Part shown: one piece after another, positions 9,703 through 17,771 of the stretch
Numbering within the stretch: the stretch's first letter is position 1
Layout of the letters: every line of letters starts with the position of its first letter
Source of the DNA: Armatimonadota bacterium
GTDB lineage: Bacteria; Armatimonadota; UBA5829; DTJY01
Length of the DNA: 64,000 nucleotides
Assembly (NCBI GenBank): GCA_029907255.1
Contig: JARYMF010000009.1
Coordinates: forward strand, 62,001 to 126,000
Direction of reading: 5' to 3'
The notes under the pieces: generated by a model
What the model saw: the letters and a program-made list of their open reading frames with translations, nothing else
Told to the model about the DNA's origin: nothing
Database searches by the model: none
Made by a program: the position numbers and the translations under genes

Positions 9703-9897
9703 ATGAGACCCGAGATTGATGAAAGCCTTTGCATAGGAGATGCAATTTGTGCGGATATTTGTCCAGAAGTTTTTGAGATGGGCGATGATAACCTTGCACA
9801 TGTTATCAATGAAAATCCAGGCCCCGAGCTTGAAGAAAAAGTTCGCGAGGCCGCTGAAGCCTGTCCGACAGGCGCAATAAGCATTGAGGAGGATTAG
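9703..9897 (+). CDS. small single-cluster ferredoxin with an Asp in place of the second Cys
   Basis: A 64-residue cytoplasmic ferredoxin. The cluster motif is C10-x2-D13-x2-C16-x3-C20-P, with the fourth cysteine in ACPTGAI near residue 55. The Asp at the second ligand position and the strings CIGDAIC and CPEVFEMGDD match single [4Fe-4S]/[3Fe-4S] ferredoxins such as those of Pyrococcus and Thermotoga, where the Asp-ligated iron is labile. It should serve as a low-potential one-electron carrier; the partner enzyme is not in the window. The start is ATG 9703, with AGGAGG at 9691-9696 and a 6-base spacer; an in-frame ATG at 9667 lies upstream of that site and is rejected. It is monocistronic, with a clear terminator downstream. 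Confidence 0.92.
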   Translation: MRPEIDESLCIGDAICADICPEVFEMGDDNLAHVINENPGPELEEKVREAAEACPTGAISIEED

Positions 9898-10012
9898 TTA
9901 GGTTTAAAATTAGGGTTTTTAACCGCTTTGCAGTAAAGTGCTAAGTTTTATTGGCAGGTTCTAGTTTATTGAAGAAACTTTTAAATTTCCCCTTATATTG
10001 CTTTTAATGAGT

Positions 10013-10046
10013 AGGCCATCAGCCATATTCGACGGATGGCCTTTTT
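10013..10046 (+). terminator. intrinsic terminator after the ferredoxin gene
   Basis: An 8-bp perfect stem (AGGCCATC 10013-10020 with GATGGCCT 10035-10042), a 14-base loop and a run of T's to 10046. It lies 115 bases after the ferredoxin stop and in front of the convergent htrA end. Confidence 0.75.
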
Positions 10047-10086
10047 AGCGAATTCATTCTATGCTTGGAATGAATGATGCCGTGGG

Positions 10087-11214
10087 CTATTGAACTCCGG
10101 CCGGCATCTTTGCGAGCCTTATTGCAACTACTCTTGTAACGCCGTCTCGCCAAATGGTCACTCTAATAATGTCGCCAATTTTGTGCTTGGCAACAATTTT
10201 AACGAACTCTGATGCGCTTCGCAACTTCTTTCCGTCAACATCGGTAATTATGTCGTATTGCATTATTCCAGCCTTTGCGGCTGGGCTATCAGGTACAACT
10301 TGAGCAATTATAACTCCATGGTTGCCTTTGAAGCCCCTCTGTTCGTACCAGGCTGCTAGGTCACCCCCGAGGTCTTGCAGAGCAACTCCAACCCACGGAC
10401 GTACAACTTCGCCCTTTTCGATGAGTTGAGCTACTATCGTTTTAGCGTTGTTGATAGGAATTGCAAACCCTAGGCCTATGTTTCCGCCAGTCTCCGATAG
10501 AATCGCCGTGTTAATTCCTATCACTTCGCCGTTTATATTTGCCAGTGCGCCGCCGCTGTTTCCTTGGTTGATTGCTGCATCTGTCTGAATGACTTCCTCA
10601 AGAACACTGCCGTTTGGCAATGGAAAGTCAGTGCGCTTGGTTGCACTTATTACGCCCACAGTAACGGTGTTGCTGAAGCCTAACGGATTGCCAATTGCTA
10701 TCGCCCAGTCTCCTACTCTGAGGTTGTCGGAATCTCCAAGCACTGCTACAGGCAGGTTGTTGGCGTCAATTTTGATTACTGCTAAATCCGATCGCGGGTC
10801 TCTGCCTATTATTCTGCCTTTGAAACGGCGCCCATCGGCAAGGCGCACTACAATTTTGTTTGCTCCTTCTACAACATGGTTATTTGTTAAAATGTAACCA
10901 TCTTTTCGTATAATTACCCCCGAGCCTTGGCCTCTTACTTGAGATTTGGGCGCTGGGAAACCAAAGAACTCTTCGATTGGTGATGACATTCGGATTTCGC
11001 TTACAGTGTCTATATTGACGACGGCTGGTGCTACCTTAGCGGCGGCATCTGCAATAGGGTTGAGTCCCTTTTGCACAACTTGTTTTGTTCTTGTGCCTTG
11101 CGAAATCACTAGCCCAGCATTTTCAGGGCGGGTGTAACCCCATTCTTTTAGAATCCAAGCGCACGCGGCAAAGCCTAAAACAAAAACGAAAACATAAGAA
11201 GCGACTTTTTTCAT
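10087..11214 (-). CDS. HtrA/DegP-type S1C serine protease with one PDZ domain
   Basis: Envelope quality-control protease. A membrane anchor or uncleaved signal (residues ~4-22) is followed by a linker, a trypsin-like domain (~55-265) and one PDZ domain (~275-370). The triad is complete: His113 in LTNNHVVEGA, Asp143 in RSDLAVIKID, Ser220 in NQGNSGGAL. The protein should face the periplasm and degrade or refold damaged proteins. It is the last gene of the minus-strand run that begins with the PASTA kinase, 61 bases after ribH, so it may be co-transcribed or have its own promoter in that gap. Length and architecture match DegQ/HtrA-like proteins with a single PDZ. Confidence 0.93.
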   Translation of the reverse strand: MKKVASYVFVFVLGFAACAWILKEWGYTRPENAGLVISQGTRTKQVVQKGLNPIADAAAKVAPAVVNIDTVSEIRMSSPIEEFFGFPAPKSQVRGQGSGVIIRKDGYILTNNHVVEGANKIVVRLADGRRFKGRIIGRDPRSDLAVIKIDANNLPVAVLGDSDNLRVGDWAIAIGNPLGFSNTVTVGVISATKRTDFPLPNGSVLEEVIQTDAAINQGNSGGALANINGEVIGINTAILSETGGNIGLGFAIPINNAKTIVAQLIEKGEVVRPWVGVALQDLGGDLAAWYEQRGFKGNHGVIIAQVVPDSPAAKAGIMQYDIITDVDGKKLRSASEFVKIVAKHKIGDIIRVTIWRDGVTRVVAIRLAKMPAGVQ

Positions 11215-11275
11215 TGCTTTACCTTTTTAATTGGCTATTTATTATTGGCTAAATTTTCTACTTTGCAAAATGCCT

Positions 11276-11749
11276 TTACTTTTTTTCTAACTCTTTCATC
11301 ACATTTGCCATCTCTATGGCTGTTTCGGCTGCATCGAAGCCTTTATTGCCCTGCTTCGTACCGGCGCGTTCGATTGCTTGTTCGATGGTGTCGGCTGTGA
11401 TAATGCCATAAACTGTTGGGATGCCAGTGCTAAGCGCCGTCTGCGCTATTCCCTTCGTTACCTCTGCCGCTAGGTAGTCGAAGTGTGGAGTTGCGCCTCG
11501 AATTAGGGCGCCCAGACATATAACGGCATCGAATTTCCCCGAGGAAGCCATTTTTTTGGCGACTATTGGTATCTCAAATGTGCCTGGCACCCATGCTATC
11601 CCAATATTATCCTGAACTGCACCATGTCTGGCAAGCGCATCTAGTGCGCCTTCGAGAAGTTTTTTAGTAATAAACTCATTGAATCTACTGACCACTATGC
11701 CAAACCTCAGTCCGTTGGCAAGCAGTTTGCCTTCATATACCTTAGCCAT
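11276..11749 (-). CDS. ribH: 6,7-dimethyl-8-ribityllumazine synthase
   Basis: Penultimate enzyme of riboflavin synthesis: joins 5-amino-6-ribitylaminouracil with 3,4-dihydroxy-2-butanone 4-phosphate. The 157-residue length is normal. Visible motifs are SRFNEFI near the N-terminus, GAxDAL, the phosphate-binding segment [18 protein letters not shown] with the catalytic His, and the C-terminal G(N)[12 protein letters not shown]. The enzyme normally assembles into pentamers or 60-mers that may enclose riboflavin synthase. It lies 36 bases downstream of ribBA. An AGGA-type ribosome-binding site precedes ATG 11749. Confidence 0.96.
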   Translation of the reverse strand: MAKVYEGKLLANGLRFGIVVSRFNEFITKKLLEGALDALARHGAVQDNIGIAWVPGTFEIPIVAKKMASSGKFDAVICLGALIRGATPHFDYLAAEVTKGIAQTALSTGIPTVYGIITADTIEQAIERAGTKQGNKGFDAAETAIEMANVMKELEKK

Positions 11750-11785
11750 GAAAATCCTCCTTTTGAAAAGTTGGACCTGATAGGT

Positions 11786-13021
11786 TTATTGGCCCACGCC
11801 GCTTTTTTGCTCCCCTATTAGATCCTCGGTGTCAATTAGATGTCCCATCTTTTCACGCTTGGTTTGAAGATAACGCAAGCTATTGCTATTCGGCGTTGCT
11901 ACGAGGGGGACACGCTCTACTATCTCAAGGTCATATCCTGCCAATCCAGCTAATTTTGCTGGATTGTTGGTCATGTATCTTATTTTCCTTACTCCGAGAT
12001 CAATAAGCACTTGGGCTCCGATGCCGTAATCTCTGAGATCGGCAGGATAGCCAAGCCGCTCGTTTGCTTCGACGGTGTCATATCCTTCATCCTGGAGCTG
12101 ATATGCCTTCATTTTGTTCAAGAGGCCGATGCCTCGTCCCTCCTGCTGGATGTAGACAAAGACGCCTCTTCCTTCCTCTGCAATTTTGGATAAGGCTAGC
12201 TCCATTTGCTGACCGCAGTCACATCTCAGGGAGTGGAATACATCGCCCGTGAGACAGCTTGAGTGTATGCGCACAAGTACTGGCTCTCCGGTTGACACAT
12301 CGCCCATTGTTAGAGCGATGTATGGATTGTCTTCAATCTCGGTCTCATATGCGTGGAGTTGGAATTCACCATAAGGAGTGGGGAGGCGGGTGAGCGCAAC
12401 ACGTTTGATAAGCTTCTCGGTTCGTCTGCGGTATCTGATGAGGTCGGCAACTGTGGCAATTTTTAGACCAAACCTCTTTGCAATTTCTTGGAGCTCCGGA
12501 AGCCGTGCCATGGTTCCGTCTTCACTTAGTATCTCGCAAAGCACGCCGCTTGGATTCAGTCCAGCGAGCCGAGCCAAATCTACGGCGGCTTCTGTATGGC
12601 CAGCTCGTTTTAGCACCCCGCCTTCGCGTGCTACAAGTGGAAATACATGTCCTGGCTTGGCCAAATCCGATGGCTTCGTGGCAGGGTCAATAAAGACCTT
12701 TATAGTGTGCGCCCTGTCGTATGCAGAAATGCCGGTCGTTGTGCCGTGAATTGCGTCCACGCTCACTGTAAAAGGTGTTCCAAGTAAGGCGGTGTTTTTC
12801 TCAACCATCATCGATAGGCCGAGCTCTTCGATTCGTGCTCGGGTTGTCGCCACGCATATAAGCCCACGCCCGTACTTCGCCATAAAATTAATGGCTTCGG
12901 GAGTAACCTTTTCTGCCGCCATGATGAAGTCGCCTTCGTTTTCGCGATCTTCATCATCCACGACAATCAGCATTCTTCCTGCACGAATCTCTTCAATTGC
13001 TTCTTCAATAGTGCAAAACAT
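11786..13021 (-). CDS. ribBA: bifunctional DHBP synthase / GTP cyclohydrolase II
   Basis: Fusion enzyme that starts both branches of riboflavin synthesis. Residues ~1-200 are 3,4-dihydroxy-2-butanone-4-phosphate synthase, with the acidic [11 protein letters not shown] motif and the [16 protein letters not shown] region. Residues ~205-400 are GTP cyclohydrolase II, with the zinc cysteines in [17 protein letters not shown] and the [11 protein letters not shown] segment. Both halves appear intact at 411 residues total, the usual length of RibBA. It sits between ribE and ribH in the rib run. No FMN riboswitch could be placed upstream, since the genes ahead of it are nearly contiguous. Confidence 0.96.
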   Translation of the reverse strand: MFCTIEEAIEEIRAGRMLIVVDDEDRENEGDFIMAAEKVTPEAINFMAKYGRGLICVATTRARIEELGLSMMVEKNTALLGTPFTVSVDAIHGTTTGISAYDRAHTIKVFIDPATKPSDLAKPGHVFPLVAREGGVLKRAGHTEAAVDLARLAGLNPSGVLCEILSEDGTMARLPELQEIAKRFGLKIATVADLIRYRRRTEKLIKRVALTRLPTPYGEFQLHAYETEIEDNPYIALTMGDVSTGEPVLVRIHSSCLTGDVFHSLRCDCGQQMELALSKIAEEGRGVFVYIQQEGRGIGLLNKMKAYQLQDEGYDTVEANERLGYPADLRDYGIGAQVLIDLGVRKIRYMTNNPAKLAGLAGYDLEIVERVPLVATPNSNSLRYLQTKREKMGHLIDTEDLIGEQKSGVGQ

Positions 13022-13072
13022 GATGCGTTTCCGGTAATTAATGCGATATCAGTTATGGCTTCTAATTACTTG

Positions 13073-13720
13073 TTATTCCATGAATCCTCCTTCCGACAGC
13101 AAGTTAATAAGGCGCTCATCGGAAGCAGGAGTATTCCTTGATAAGAATTTATGTACGTACTTACCTATTATATCAGTTTCGAGGTTTATTGTGTCTCCGA
13201 TGGTCTTCTCGCTGAGTGTTGTGGCTTCCCACGTATGGGGTATTATCGCCACGGCAAACCAATCTTTGCCACACTCGGCAACGGTGAGGCTAATCCCATC
13301 CACCGCTATTGAGCCTTTCTCGACAATATACTGCATGATATTCGGTGGTGCTTGTATGCGAATCGAAGTTGAATCTCTACTCTTGTGAATCTCCCGAATT
13401 GTTCCTTTTCCGTCAATATGACCCAATACTATATGCCCGCCAAGGCGGCCGCCCGCCTTAAGTGGACGTTCGAGGTTTACAAAGTTGCCGGGTTTGAGAT
13501 TGCCAAGGTTGCTTCTTTCTACGGTCTCGCGCACAACGTCAAATGTGATATTGGGCGGATTGACGCCGACAGCAGTCAGACACACGCCGTTCACGCTTAC
13601 ACTGTCGCCGATAGCGGCATCCCTCGAGATCTCTGGGGCGTTGATTGTGAGTTTCAGCCCTGCAGGTCCACGCTCGATTTGAACGATTTTTCCTTTTTCT
13701 TCAATCAAACCTGTAAACAT
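13073..13720 (-). CDS. ribE: riboflavin synthase, alpha chain
   Basis: Final enzyme of the pathway: dismutates two molecules of 6,7-dimethyl-8-ribityllumazine to riboflavin and the pyrimidine precursor. At 215 residues it has the expected two lumazine-binding barrels: the first starts MFTGLIEEKGKI with DSVSVNGVCLTAV, the second has GHIVLGHIDGKGTI and SIAVDGISLTVAE. The C-terminal trimerisation helix is present (ASDERLINLLSEGGF). It lies 35 bases after ribD and 51 bases before ribBA, in one operon. Confidence 0.96.
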   Translation of the reverse strand: MFTGLIEEKGKIVQIERGPAGLKLTINAPEISRDAAIGDSVSVNGVCLTAVGVNPPNITFDVVRETVERSNLGNLKPGNFVNLERPLKAGGRLGGHIVLGHIDGKGTIREIHKSRDSTSIRIQAPPNIMQYIVEKGSIAVDGISLTVAECGKDWFAVAIIPHTWEATTLSEKTIGDTINLETDIIGKYVHKFLSRNTPASDERLINLLSEGGFME

Positions 13721-13755
13721 TTTTTACCTTGAGTTATAGATGGCTTAAGTTTGAG

Positions 13756-14862
13756 TTAGAAGTCGAATTCCAAGGCTAAGTCATCGCCAAAACGGCGTAC
13801 TTTCAAATTTGACACGCTCAGGGCTTGGGCCATCAACTCGATGCCTTCTCCTTCGACGGGTGTTTTTGCCGAGCGTCCTCCTACTATTTTTGGAGCGATG
13901 AAGATTAGACCTTTATCTACTAGGCGTTCGGCAATCATGGATGCCGCAAGCTCGCCGCCCCCTTCAAGAAGGACATTGTTTATGCCCATTTTAGCGAGTT
14001 CGCCCATCAAATAGCGAAGGTCAACCTTGCCATTTACCTCTCGAATGGAAAGAATCCTAGCTTGGATATTCCAAAGTAAATCCAGGTTTGCTTCTGGCGC
14101 ACTCCTTCCAACTGCCAAAATGGTTGGCGCGTCAGGTCGCAACACCTTTGCATTTAAAGGTATAGATGCTTTGGTATCTACCACAACTCGTATGGGCTGA
14201 ACTGCAGCGCGAACTTCGCGAACTGTAAGCTCAGGGTCGTCTGCACGTATTGTACCAATGCCGACGAGAATCGCGTCTGACTGGCTGCGCAGACGGTGGA
14301 CGTATCGCCTTGCCTTTGTTGAGGTGATCCATCGTGAATCTCCAGTTCGCGTGCATATTTTGCCGTCCAGCGTCATAGCGCACTTCCAAAGAACGAATGG
14401 CAGTTCTTTGGTAACGCGTTTGATATAGCCACGATTGAGCTCATGGGCTTCTGATTCGAGGAGGCCGACGTCGACTTCGATTCCCGCCGACCGCAGTGCC
14501 TCGATGCCCTTACCTGCGACCTGAGGGTTTGGGTCTACCATAGCGGCGAAAACCCTTCGAATGCGAGCTTTTATAATTGCATCGGTGCAAGGCGGGGTGC
14601 GCCCTTGGTGACAGCAGGGTTCTAGCGATACATACAAGTCCGCCCCATTTGCCAAATCACCTGCATGTCGTAGGGCGAATACCTCGGCGTGCGGTTCGCC
14701 TGCCTTCGGATGAAACCCTTCGCCTACAATTTTGCCTTCACGGACAACGACAGCCCCGACCATTGGGTTGGGGCTGGTGTGTCCGCGCTTGGCGAGCTGA
14801 ATTGCTCGTCTCATGAAGGTAGTCTCAGGTGTTTTTTGATTCTTGGCTGCCAGCATTTTCAT
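13756..14862 (-). CDS. ribD: bifunctional pyrimidine deaminase / reductase
   Basis: Catalyses the second and third steps from GTP to riboflavin. The N-terminal deaminase (~14-145) has the zinc site HAE in GEPHAEVFAL and SLEPCCHQGRTPPC. The C-terminal reductase (~150-368) has LWKCAMTLDGKI, the SRWITS motif and the NADPH-binding VLLEGGGELA. The 368-residue length is normal. The start at 14862 overlaps the upstream membrane-protein gene by 38 bases, implying translational coupling; Met17 (MRRAIQLAKRG) is an alternative start with no better ribosome-binding site. Because of the overlap there is no room for an RFN element, so any FMN control must act elsewhere. Confidence 0.95.
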   Translation of the reverse strand: MKMLAAKNQKTPETTFMRRAIQLAKRGHTSPNPMVGAVVVREGKIVGEGFHPKAGEPHAEVFALRHAGDLANGADLYVSLEPCCHQGRTPPCTDAIIKARIRRVFAAMVDPNPQVAGKGIEALRSAGIEVDVGLLESEAHELNRGYIKRVTKELPFVLWKCAMTLDGKICTRTGDSRWITSTKARRYVHRLRSQSDAILVGIGTIRADDPELTVREVRAAVQPIRVVVDTKASIPLNAKVLRPDAPTILAVGRSAPEANLDLLWNIQARILSIREVNGKVDLRYLMGELAKMGINNVLLEGGGELAASMIAERLVDKGLIFIAPKIVGGRSAKTPVEGEGIELMAQALSVSNLKVRRFGDDLALEFDF

Positions 14863-15202
14863 CTGTTCCAGTAGTCAAGTCGTGAATTATGCGTTTCCTT
14901 TGTTCACCGTAGCCAATGCCTATGTCGCGTAGGTCTAGAAGCGCCAAAGCAACCAAGCCAAATGCCAACGCTAGACAGATCATCCAATACATCAACGCCG
15001 AGATTGAATTGCCGGCTTCACTGGCTTGGCCACCTAGCACCATAAGGCTGAGAATGGCGAGCGCAACTATTCCGCTTGCTACCCGAGCAATTTTCTGCCG
15101 CCGTGTCAGTAGTCTCCCGCGCACCGGCCACCTTGACATCTCATAGGCTAGCAAAAGGATGATGATGGAGCCCGCTAGGATTGCGTAGACAAGCAAACCC
15201 AT
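14825..15202 (-). CDS. small membrane protein between rpe and ribD, unknown function
   Basis: A 125-residue protein with three to four membrane helices: LLVYAILAGSIIILLLAYEM, VASGIVALAILSLMVLGG and ALMYWMICLALAFGLVALALLDL. The C-terminal ~30 residues are charged and likely cytoplasmic. ATG 15202 is chosen because AGAGG lies 8 bases ahead; the frame extends further up but into the end of rpe. I do not recognise the family. It starts 38 bases after rpe and overlaps ribD by 38 bases, so it is translated with them. It may be a partner of the upstream PASTA kinase, which is only a guess from position. Confidence 0.7.
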   Translation of the reverse strand: MGLLVYAILAGSIIILLLAYEMSRWPVRGRLLTRRQKIARVASGIVALAILSLMVLGGQASEAGNSISALMYWMICLALAFGLVALALLDLRDIGIGYGEQRKRIIHDLTTGTDENAGSQESKNT

Positions 15203-15240
15203 AATATTTTCCTCTGCCCTTTCCAGTGGGAAAGGAAAAA

Positions 15241-15906
15241 TCAAACCTCGCGACAGTGCCGACGGAGATCCGAGATAGCCTTCTCGATGCACTCCGGGCC
15301 ATTAAATACAAAGGATCCGGCAACTAATACGTTTGCGCCCGCTGCAGTCACTAGCTCACAGGTTTTAGTATTAATTCCGCCATCCACTGATATATCTATC
15401 TTTCGGCCCGAATTTTCAATCATTGCCCGCGCAGCTTTTATTTTAGGAAGCATTTCAGGTATGAAGTCCTGACCTCCAAAGCCGGGGTTAACTGTCATTA
15501 TCAGCAACTCGTCTATTTCGGATAGAACATTTTCGATTAAGCATAACGGCGTTGAAGGGTTTAATGCAACTCCTGGTGCCGCTCCAAGCTCTCGTATCTG
15601 TTGCAAAGTCCGATGCAGGTGGGCACAAGCCTCAGCATGCACGATTATTGTATCACATCCGGCGGCAATGAACTCGGCCAGAATCGATTCGGGCTCAATA
15701 ATCATTAAATGGCCACAGAATGGCAAATCGGTTTTGCCGCGGATGCTTCGAACGACAAGTGGTCCAAATGTGATATTTGGCACAAACCTTCCATCCATGA
15801 TATCTAGGTGCAGGCTATCTGCTCCGCCCTCCGTTACTTGGCGAACGGCACGTTCGAGATTGCTGAAATCAGCGGATAGGAGGGATGGAGAAATCTTTAT
15901 TTTCAC
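15241..15906 (-). CDS. rpe: ribulose-phosphate 3-epimerase
   Basis: Interconverts ribulose-5-phosphate and xylulose-5-phosphate in the pentose phosphate pathway. The 221-residue TIM barrel shows ISPSLLSADFSNL at the start, the metal-binding LHLDIMDGRFVPN and HLMI segments, TVNPGFGGQDFI and the second acidic site ISVDGGIN. The gene starts with GTG 15906, which overlaps the kinase stop codon (GTGA), a sign of coupling. Ribulose-5-phosphate is also the precursor of the RibB half reaction, so placing rpe ahead of the rib genes links substrate supply to riboflavin synthesis. Confidence 0.96.
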   Translation of the reverse strand: MKIKISPSLLSADFSNLERAVRQVTEGGADSLHLDIMDGRFVPNITFGPLVVRSIRGKTDLPFCGHLMIIEPESILAEFIAAGCDTIIVHAEACAHLHRTLQQIRELGAAPGVALNPSTPLCLIENVLSEIDELLIMTVNPGFGGQDFIPEMLPKIKAARAMIENSGRKIDISVDGGINTKTCELVTAAGANVLVAGSFVFNGPECIEKAISDLRRHCREV

Positions 15907-17600
15907 TTTGTTTCCTCCTGCACGAGCTTGCCGTCTATGTAAACGCGAATTACTATGCGTTCACCTATTCCCTCGACGGTTTGTTGGATTCTATCGCCAG
16001 GCTTTGCTACGCCGGTGTATGCTACTTTCTCGCCAAGATCATCAACTACGACAATCTGGACTGTCTGATTATCGCGGCCAGGGGGCACTTTCTTTATAAT
16101 TACATCGAAGGATCTTGGCTCCATGGACGCGCGAGTTTCCTCTTCTGGAGGTGTTGGTATCTCCTCTTCGAATTTTGGGCCAAGGCTTACGACCATATTC
16201 ACACGCTGGCCCCTTTCTTGGCGTGTTCCAGGGGCAGGTGATTGGGATATCACACTTCCAGCTGGAATGGTGTCATTGTAATCTTGTGAAATCTCACCGA
16301 CTGTAAGCCCCGCATTTATGATTTTCTCACGGGCGTCTTCCATTGTGAGATTGACTATAGAAGGTGTTTTTGTATACTTTGAGCCTTTGCTCACCCAAAC
16401 ATCGACGGACTTGCCCTCTTTAATATGGCGGCCTGGCGCAGGGTTCATGAAGTATATTGTCCCTTTTGGGAATTTTTCTGTGTTTTCATTATACTCTTCG
16501 CCCTTGATATTTAATGTTATGTGCTTTTGGTCGGCAATTATCCTTGCACGGTCAATTTGCTGACCAATAAGATTTGGTACCTCAACTTCTCCAGGGCTCA
16601 TCCATACATATCCGATTACCATGACACCAAATAAGCCTATCAAGGCGACTATAACGATGAGCGTCCTTAGAATAGCAGACAAAATCGGTATTTCCTCCCA
16701 CTCCTCCTCCACCTCTTCGCTTGGAGGCTCGGGAGTCTCCTTCTCCGAGACAGGAGTCCACGTTACCGTTTTCGTCAGGTTGAGCGCGTCGCGGATTGCC
16801 TTTAAGTCGTTGAACATAGCTTTAGCTGAGCGAAATCTCTGATGGGGTAGTTTCTGAAGCGCCTTGACAATGACAGCTTCGAGTGTCTTCGGTATGCCAG
16901 GATTTAATGTGCGTGGGGAAGGCACTGGTTCCTTGGCATGCTTTAGCGCTACTGTAATCGGCGTGTCGCCCTCAAACGGAAGCGTGCCGGTTAGTGCTTC
17001 AAAAAGTATTATGCCGAGTGAGTAGATATCGCTTGCGGTACTAGCTTGCTTGCCCTCGGCAACTTCGGGTGCCATGTAATGAATCGCCCGCATCATAGCG
17101 TTTGTGCGGATTGACTGCGATGATACTACTGCCTCGTTGACCCAAAAATCTGCTATCTTAATCTGGCCCTCAGCAGTTACCAGAATGTTTCCCGGACGGA
17201 GGTCCCCATGTACGAAGCCTCTGCGGTGTGCATAATCCAGGGCGTCGCAGAGTGCCATGCCGAGGTCAATAGCTGTTAAAAGTGTAAGGGGTGTGCTTCT
17301 GCGCAGCCGCTCCCGAAGGTCTACTCCCTTGACGTACTCAACAACTATGAAGTAGTTGCCATCTTGACAACCGGTGTCTAATACCTCCACGATGCCCGGG
17401 TGACGAACGCCAATCATCGCTTGCGCTTCAACTATCATACGTTCGGCAAACATGCCGTTTGCGGCATACTGGGGAAGCAGAACCTTCACAGCAACTGTGC
17501 GGTTGTCAATCTTGTCTTGGCACTTGTAAACTGTGAAAAGGTTTCCCTCCCCAATCTTCTCAAGTACCTCATAGCGATGTTTAAGAACTGTACCAATCAA
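15903..17600 (-). CDS. PASTA-domain Ser/Thr protein kinase with an altered DFG motif
   Basis: Membrane Ser/Thr kinase of the PrkC/PknB/Stk group. The kinase domain (~8-270) has the glycine loop IGEGNLFTVYK, Lys39 in VAVKVL, Glu58 in helix C, the catalytic loop H131-G-D-L-R-P-G-N138, and APE at 177-179. Two deviations stand out: HGD instead of HRD, and D151-F-W instead of DFG. A membrane helix (~311-333) leads to two PASTA domains (~338-405 and ~408-474), which in this family sense peptidoglycan fragments, and then a ~90-residue extracellular tail. TTG 17600 is the start, with GGAG 7 bases before it. It heads the rpe-rib-htrA run. No cognate PP2C phosphatase gene is next to it. Confidence 0.93.
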   Translation of the reverse strand: MIGTVLKHRYEVLEKIGEGNLFTVYKCQDKIDNRTVAVKVLLPQYAANGMFAERMIVEAQAMIGVRHPGIVEVLDTGCQDGNYFIVVEYVKGVDLRERLRRSTPLTLLTAIDLGMALCDALDYAHRRGFVHGDLRPGNILVTAEGQIKIADFWVNEAVVSSQSIRTNAMMRAIHYMAPEVAEGKQASTASDIYSLGIILFEALTGTLPFEGDTPITVALKHAKEPVPSPRTLNPGIPKTLEAVIVKALQKLPHQRFRSAKAMFNDLKAIRDALNLTKTVTWTPVSEKETPEPPSEEVEEEWEEIPILSAILRTLIVIVALIGLFGVMVIGYVWMSPGEVEVPNLIGQQIDRARIIADQKHITLNIKGEEYNENTEKFPKGTIYFMNPAPGRHIKEGKSVDVWVSKGSKYTKTPSIVNLTMEDAREKIINAGLTVGEISQDYNDTIPAGSVISQSPAPGTRQERGQRVNMVVSLGPKFEEEIPTPPEEETRASMEPRSFDVIIKKVPPGRDNQTVQIVVVDDLGEKVAYTGVAKPGDRIQQTVEGIGERIVIRVYIDGKLVQEETK

Positions 17601-17771
17601 GACAATTCTCCGTTAAGCGGCTCGCCTTTTAATAAGCATTTATTTCTAAGTTATTTTACATTATTCGACAATTGCAATATTATTCCTATTTTGGCGTCTC
17701 AATATCGCCAAATATTGCCTGGCTTAAGCCTTTTCTTTGCTAGGGCCTTTAAGAAGTCATGACAGCAATAG

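Noticed and set aside
14825-15292. FMN (RFN) riboswitch ahead of ribD
   Set aside because: No RFN consensus blocks are visible and ribD overlaps the preceding gene.
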